From NCBI GenBank assembly GCA_028867235.1, contig JAGWGS010000048.1:1-8527 (forward strand): DNA of 8,527 nucleotides, read 5' to 3'. The position numbers were made by a program, and so were the translations under genes. A model generated the notes under the pieces. It did no database searches. It was not told the origin of the DNA and saw only the letters and a list, made by a program, of their open reading frames with translations. Below are positions 5,071-8,527 of the stretch, piece after piece (position 1 is the first letter of the stretch; every line of letters begins with the position of its first letter). The stretch is from Nitrososphaerota archaeon (GTDB lineage: Archaea; Thermoproteota; Nitrososphaeria; Nitrososphaerales; Nitrosopumilaceae).

Positions 5071-7233
5071 TTATATTGAATTGCATTTATTATGTCCTTT
5101 TGTCATGGGCAATGTGATTGTAAATCTTGCTCCATGGCCATCTGGATTATTCTTTGCATGTATCCTTCCGCCATGTTTTTCCACAATGCCTTTTGTAATA
5201 AATAGGCCTATGCCAGTTCCTCCATCTGATTTTGTGATAAATTTGTCAAATATAGTAGTCAATATATTCTCAGGTATGCCTGTACCTGTATCCATTACAT
5301 CAATTATTGCATTGTCTATGTTCTTGTCAATTGTAACATTGATGGTTCCACAATCTGTAAAGAAAATTGCATTATTGAGCAAGTTTGTTAAAACCTGAGT
5401 AATTCTTAATCTGTCTGCAAATATGATTATTTCTGATTTAATCTCTTCCTGAATCTTTAATTCTTTTTTTTCTGTCCTTGTTGAAATTTGATATCTGAAA
5501 TTATCTACAATATCACGAACAAGTTTGCCAAGATCCATCTCTTCTTTTTTCAAACTCATCATACCTCCTTCAATACGTGACACATCTAAGAGATTCTCTG
5601 CTAATGTTTGTAATCTGAGTGCATTCTTCACTATTACATTTATCATTTGAATCTCAAATTGGCTTGATATGTTGCTCTTTAAGACCTCGGAAAGTCCTAA
5701 AATTGGTTGAATGGGAGTGCGAAGCTCATGAGCAGCAATTGTGATGAAATCTTTTTGTGTATTGTAATGCTTCTCTAGTTTTCGATTTATTATTTCAAGA
5801 AGTCTACTTGATTCTTTTAATTCCTCATACATCTTAGCTTGAATCCACAAGTTATCAAAAATAGCAACATGTGAATGAACACTTGCTTTACTACTTGAAT
5901 ATATGGCAAATCCTATCGCGTCTTCAAACGTGTTTTTTGAATCATCTCTTATCTCCATATCTAATATGTATTTGTTATCTACAATCAAAAATGTGGCCTT
6001 TGTTTCAGATGATCTCTCCAGGAATCGTATCTGTATAAAACCCGAAAACGGCTCGAGATACTCCATCATAGTTTTATCACCAGCTATGACTCTTACATTT
6101 ACTCTACGTTGTTTAGCTGCATCTGTAAGCATTTGTGGTACATGAAATTTGTTTTGACGCAAAAACGCATTCACTGTAGGATAGATTATTTTGATCTCTT
6201 TTTGTGCAGAGAGGAGTAACTGGGTGTATATCTCTCTTGTTTGCGAAGAATTGTAAATAATTTCTATGTCTTCTGCAGTTCCACCTCGTTCTATGTCTGC
6301 TACTCTTTTCTCTGCATCAATACCATTTTTCCAAAACTTTTCAAATATTGAAGTGAAATGAATAAGATTTGAAGATTCGTTGCTTGACAACATTCTTGTA
6401 GCATGTTGTCCTAATTTGATCTCCTCAACTGTCAGAAATACATGTTGTTCACTACATGAAAAATTCATAGGAGGAAGATGTGTTACATGCCTTACTTTCA
6501 CTCCTAATCTGAGAAATTCCTTTATTGTATCAATATTTTCACTGTTAACCAAAGTCATTATCCTGACACCTTTGCCAAACCCGTTGTATTCGTTTTCTAA
6601 TGTCTTTAGTACTACATCTAAATAATTATTGTAGACTACTTGCAATCCTCCATTATCAAGACATAACATCAATTCCTTTGGATTGAAATACTTGGTCTTA
6701 ACTGCAGATATGATTTCATCTTGTTCTGTGATCATCTCTGTTTTTTGATGGATTATTCCCTCCTCGATTTCTTTGATTCTTTGTTTTGCCGGAATTGCTA
6801 TCTTCCATAATACATCAAAGATATGTTGCTGTTGTTCTACAAATCCCATGTTGCTGCTGCTTATTACTTGTGTTACAGGCACACTGTTGTAAAAATTCGC
6901 AGTAGCCCTAAACTCACTGTCACTGACAGCCATTCCGCCAAAAGGTCCTTCTAAATGTCTCAATGAATCAGTGATATCTAACAGCACCTTTGCTTGTGAC
7001 ACATTCTCCTTTGTAATTTCTGTAATGTATCTAGTTCTCACACCCTTTTCCTTTATTTTTTTACGTGTCTCACTATATGCTGGAATTTCAAGTGCTAGTT
7101 TAATTGCATTTTTGTCAAAATACACATCTAATTTTTTGGCTCTTAATGAAAATTGTATCCAATCCTCTAGTATAGCTTCTTTTCCGTTAATTATCCTGGT
7201 TGACTCGTTATGATGTGTTTTAGAATCATTCAT
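5071..7233 (-). CDS. Soluble hybrid-sensor histidine kinase with three tandem PLD/TrmB-like sensory units
   Basis: A 720-residue protein with no membrane helix or signal peptide, so a cytosolic sensor. The C-terminal 230 residues are a standard kinase core: H-box AAHELRTP with phospho-acceptor His502, N-box NLLNNA (N621), D-box MDTGTGIP (D648), a TKSDGGTGIGL glycine loop (about 668-678) and closing ARFTITLP. The N-terminal 480 residues look like three diverged copies of one unit (about 17-159, 186-318, 321-478). Each has a 'GVRxR' strand and helix, then an 'RH/F' strand, and ends in an IF-x-x-(L/F)W helix followed by a charged helix (IFDVLWK 138-144, IFEKFWK 296-302, IFDNLWI 458-463). Unit 3 contains KATFLIVDNKYILDME, reminiscent of the PLD-like fold used for ligand binding in TrmB regulators, but without the catalytic HKD motif. 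The ATG at 7233 overlaps the upstream receiver gene by 8 bases, so the two are probably translated together and are likely partners. Signal unknown. Confidence 0.88.
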   Translation of the reverse strand: MNDSKTHHNESTRIINGKEAILEDWIQFSLRAKKLDVYFDKNAIKLALEIPAYSETRKKIKEKGVRTRYITEITKENVSQAKVLLDITDSLRHLEGPFGGMAVSDSEFRATANFYNSVPVTQVISSSNMGFVEQQQHIFDVLWKIAIPAKQRIKEIEEGIIHQKTEMITEQDEIISAVKTKYFNPKELMLCLDNGGLQVVYNNYLDVVLKTLENEYNGFGKGVRIMTLVNSENIDTIKEFLRLGVKVRHVTHLPPMNFSCSEQHVFLTVEEIKLGQHATRMLSSNESSNLIHFTSIFEKFWKNGIDAEKRVADIERGGTAEDIEIIYNSSQTREIYTQLLLSAQKEIKIIYPTVNAFLRQNKFHVPQMLTDAAKQRRVNVRVIAGDKTMMEYLEPFSGFIQIRFLERSSETKATFLIVDNKYILDMEIRDDSKNTFEDAIGFAIYSSSKASVHSHVAIFDNLWIQAKMYEELKESSRLLEIINRKLEKHYNTQKDFITIAAHELRTPIQPILGLSEVLKSNISSQFEIQMINVIVKNALRLQTLAENLLDVSRIEGGMMSLKKEEMDLGKLVRDIVDNFRYQISTRTEKKELKIQEEIKSEIIIFADRLRITQVLTNLLNNAIFFTDCGTINVTIDKNIDNAIIDVMDTGTGIPENILTTIFDKFITKSDGGTGIGLFITKGIVEKHGGRIHAKNNPDGHGARFTITLPMTKGHNKCNSI

Positions 7234-8323
7234 TTTCTAGTGCAGATGTAACAGTTTGAATAAATGCATCTCTAGTTACGGGTTTCTGTAAAACAAATTC
7301 TCGTTCAATTTCTGGAATCATGGCAGTGAGCTGATCCAGTGCATCAATAGCTGAAATAAAGATGACTTTGCTTTTGCAATTTAATGTCTTAAGCCTACTA
7401 TAGAATTGCAGTCCATTTATCGGAATCATTCTTATGTCTATGAGAATAAGATCATAATAGTCTGGTTCTACTGTCATAAGACATGATATGGCTTCCGTAA
7501 CATTTTTGAATGTGTCAACACCACATTTCTTATCCATTAAAAATGATCTAAATGTAAGTAGTACATCTTCTTCATCATCTACTATCATTATGTTTGATGG
7601 TCTTTCTTTTTTTAATTTCTCTTTTTGAATCAACAAAGATGGTGAAATCTTTGTAAGAAATGAAGAATAAAGATCATTCTTTAATGATGTAATCTCATAA
7701 ATTGAATATGTCTCCTCGATATTGAGCATGTAATGATCAATCTCCTTGAATGAGTATTCTTTTTTTATTACATTCAATAGAGATAACACCTGATAGAGAT
7801 CTTGTCCAATTATTACTAAATTTGATTTTGTCAAAAGTTTTGTTCTGGAGTATAAACTGGTTGGAAAAGAGGACAGTTCGTCTTTAGATACTAGAGCTCG
7901 TGCAACATCTAGTTTGCCATAATCAATGCCTACTAGATAATTGACAGGATCTAGTTTTGACTTTGTCATTTCCATATTGATAATCTTTCTTGCCTCTGAA
8001 ATTGTAAGACTACAAGTTAACATATTGATAAATGCAGATTTGTTAGACGTGTTATGTGTATCCTGGAAATAAAACAAGATCATGTCATCTACTCTCTTGA
8101 CTATTTTTACACCAAAATTTCTAAGAATGATTGTTATCATGTCGAAAAATATCTTGTGTTGTTTTTTTATGTAATTATTTTTGGTTTGCAAAGTTATGTC
8201 TGTATCTCTTACAGTACTGACAAATCCTACACAATAATTCTGTGATGACAAGAAACTAAAGTCTTCGTACGATATGTTGGACCCAAATGTGTACAAGTCT
8301 GAATGCTTGTAATCGTCTTCCAT
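7226..8323 (-). CDS. Degenerate class III nucleotide-cyclase-like domain fused to a C-terminal receiver domain
   Basis: A 365-residue response regulator of unusual order. Residues about 30-185 follow the class III adenylate/guanylate cyclase pattern: CVGFVSTVRDT (first metal strand), GVKIVKRVDDMILFYF (like GGxVxKxxGDGxMAxF), YLVGIDYGKLDV (like IGIHTGE) and SLYSRTKLL (like NLAARLxxL) followed by NLVIIGQDLYQ. The first metal Asp appears to be Ser/Val, while D79 and R160 are retained, so catalysis is doubtful. Residues 244-365 are a complete receiver: D249/D250, phospho-acceptor D296 in LIDIRM, S324 and K347 in LQKPV. No DNA-binding domain is present, so output must go through the cyclase-like domain or a partner. 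The start is ATG 8323, not the in-frame TTG at 8359, because the TTG abuts the TATA box (8349-8356). The stop codon overlaps the kinase start; the two genes form an operon. Confidence 0.8.
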   Translation of the reverse strand: MEDDYKHSDLYTFGSNISYEDFSFLSSQNYCVGFVSTVRDTDITLQTKNNYIKKQHKIFFDMITIILRNFGVKIVKRVDDMILFYFQDTHNTSNKSAFINMLTCSLTISEARKIINMEMTKSKLDPVNYLVGIDYGKLDVARALVSKDELSSFPTSLYSRTKLLTKSNLVIIGQDLYQVLSLLNVIKKEYSFKEIDHYMLNIEETYSIYEITSLKNDLYSSFLTKISPSLLIQKEKLKKERPSNIMIVDDEEDVLLTFRSFLMDKKCGVDTFKNVTEAISCLMTVEPDYYDLILIDIRMIPINGLQFYSRLKTLNCKSKVIFISAIDALDQLTAMIPEIEREFVLQKPVTRDAFIQTVTSALENE

Positions 8324-8329
8324 ATTGAC

Positions 8330-8345
8330 TACAATTACGATTGTA
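8330..8345 (-). promoter_or_regulatory. Candidate palindromic operator TACAAT-N4-ATTGTA
   Basis: A perfect 6+6 inverted repeat (TACAAT at 8330-8335, ATTGTA at 8340-8345) lies between the TATA box and the ATG of the response-regulator gene, covering the expected transcription start. A dimeric regulator bound here would block RNA polymerase. The motif is short and AT-rich, so chance is possible. Confidence 0.3.
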
Positions 8346-8348
8346 ATG

Positions 8349-8356
8349 TAATATAT
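8349..8356 (-). promoter_or_regulatory. Candidate TATA box of the two-component operon
   Basis: Minus-strand reading ATATATTA, centred about 30 bases before the ATG at 8323. It supports that start codon and a leaderless or near-leaderless mRNA. Confidence 0.5.
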
Positions 8357-8442
8357 CAAGTTGTCAATGGCATAAAATTATTTCTTATAGAATTTTGATA
8401 AAAACTTTGATTTTACATTTTAATTCTATTTTTTTGATAGAA

Positions 8443-8527
8443 ATGAGATTTTTATCTGAAGATCATTTGGATGGTTTGAATGTGCCCGTGTTCTGTATTT
8501 CGTGGTTTGACATGAATAGTTGTATTG
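8443..8527 (+). CDS. Possible N-terminus of a divergent gene, cut by the window edge
   Basis: From the ATG at 8443 the plus strand stays open for 28 codons to the window edge (MRFLSEDHLDGLNVPVFC, then an aromatic-rich ISWFD stretch). A TTTTACAT element at 8411-8418 is centred about 28 bases upstream, the same spacing seen for the other promoters in this window, which is the main support. I do not recognise the protein. The opposite strand is also open for about 30 codons, and the stretch is too short to decide by composition, so this may not be a gene. Confidence 0.33.
   Translation, partial: MRFLSEDHLDGLNVPVFCISWFDMNSCI

Noticed and set aside
5081..7213. Several plus-strand frames of about 80-105 codons opposite the histidine kinase
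   Set aside because: They are antisense shadows of a long minus-strand gene with clear kinase motifs, and none shows a recognisable domain.
8324..8359. Longer start (TTG 8359) for the cyclase-receiver gene, adding 12 hydrophobic residues
   Set aside because: The codon abuts the TATA box; ATG 8323 has the correct promoter spacing and begins a normal hydrophilic N-terminus.
1..8527. CRISPR arrays, insertion sequences, rRNA genes or phage genes
   Set aside because: No regularly spaced repeats, transposase motifs, rRNA cores or phage structural genes were recognised on either strand.

Overview
The window looks like a chromosomal segment of an ammonia-oxidising archaeon (Nitrososphaerota/Thaumarchaeota, most likely a group I.1a, Nitrosopumilales-type genome). 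The reasons are low GC, a ksgA-prmC gene pair, a cupredoxin-fold surface protein ending in a PEFG sorting signal, an intron-less tRNA-Ser without encoded CCA, and TATA boxes lying 27-30 bases upstream of start codons, as expected for leaderless archaeal transcripts. This is inference from gene content; no 16S gene or marker search was possible.

Left part (1-2670): the 3' end of ksgA (16S rRNA dimethyladenosine transferase) overlaps a HemK2/PrmC-type methyltransferase, so two translation-related methyltransferases are coupled. Next is a secreted, membrane-anchored cupredoxin-like protein with a CARDB-like domain and PEFG-CTERM tail; two of its expected copper ligands are replaced. It converges on, and overlaps by 12 bases, an isocitrate/isopropylmalate-family dehydrogenase on the minus strand.

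Middle part (2671-5070): a 109-base divergent promoter region separates the dehydrogenase from a small calcineurin-like phosphoesterase. A tRNA-Ser(GCU) gene follows. An ACS-family (anion:cation symporter) MFS transporter lies on the minus strand.

Right part (5071-8527): an atypical two-component pair on the minus strand. The first gene joins a degenerate class III nucleotide-cyclase-like domain to a C-terminal receiver domain, with no DNA-binding domain. Its stop codon overlaps the start of a soluble 720-residue histidine kinase whose sensory part appears to be three diverged copies of one PLD/TrmB-like unit. The transporter lies downstream in the same orientation and could be a target of, or co-transcribed with, this pair. 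The two-component pair has a candidate palindromic operator between its TATA box and start codon. A possible divergent gene begins at 8443 and runs off the window.

The most unusual content is the cyclase-like/receiver fusion with its three-unit soluble kinase, followed by the cupredoxin that has lost copper ligands. Four of the genes appear to start at TTG.
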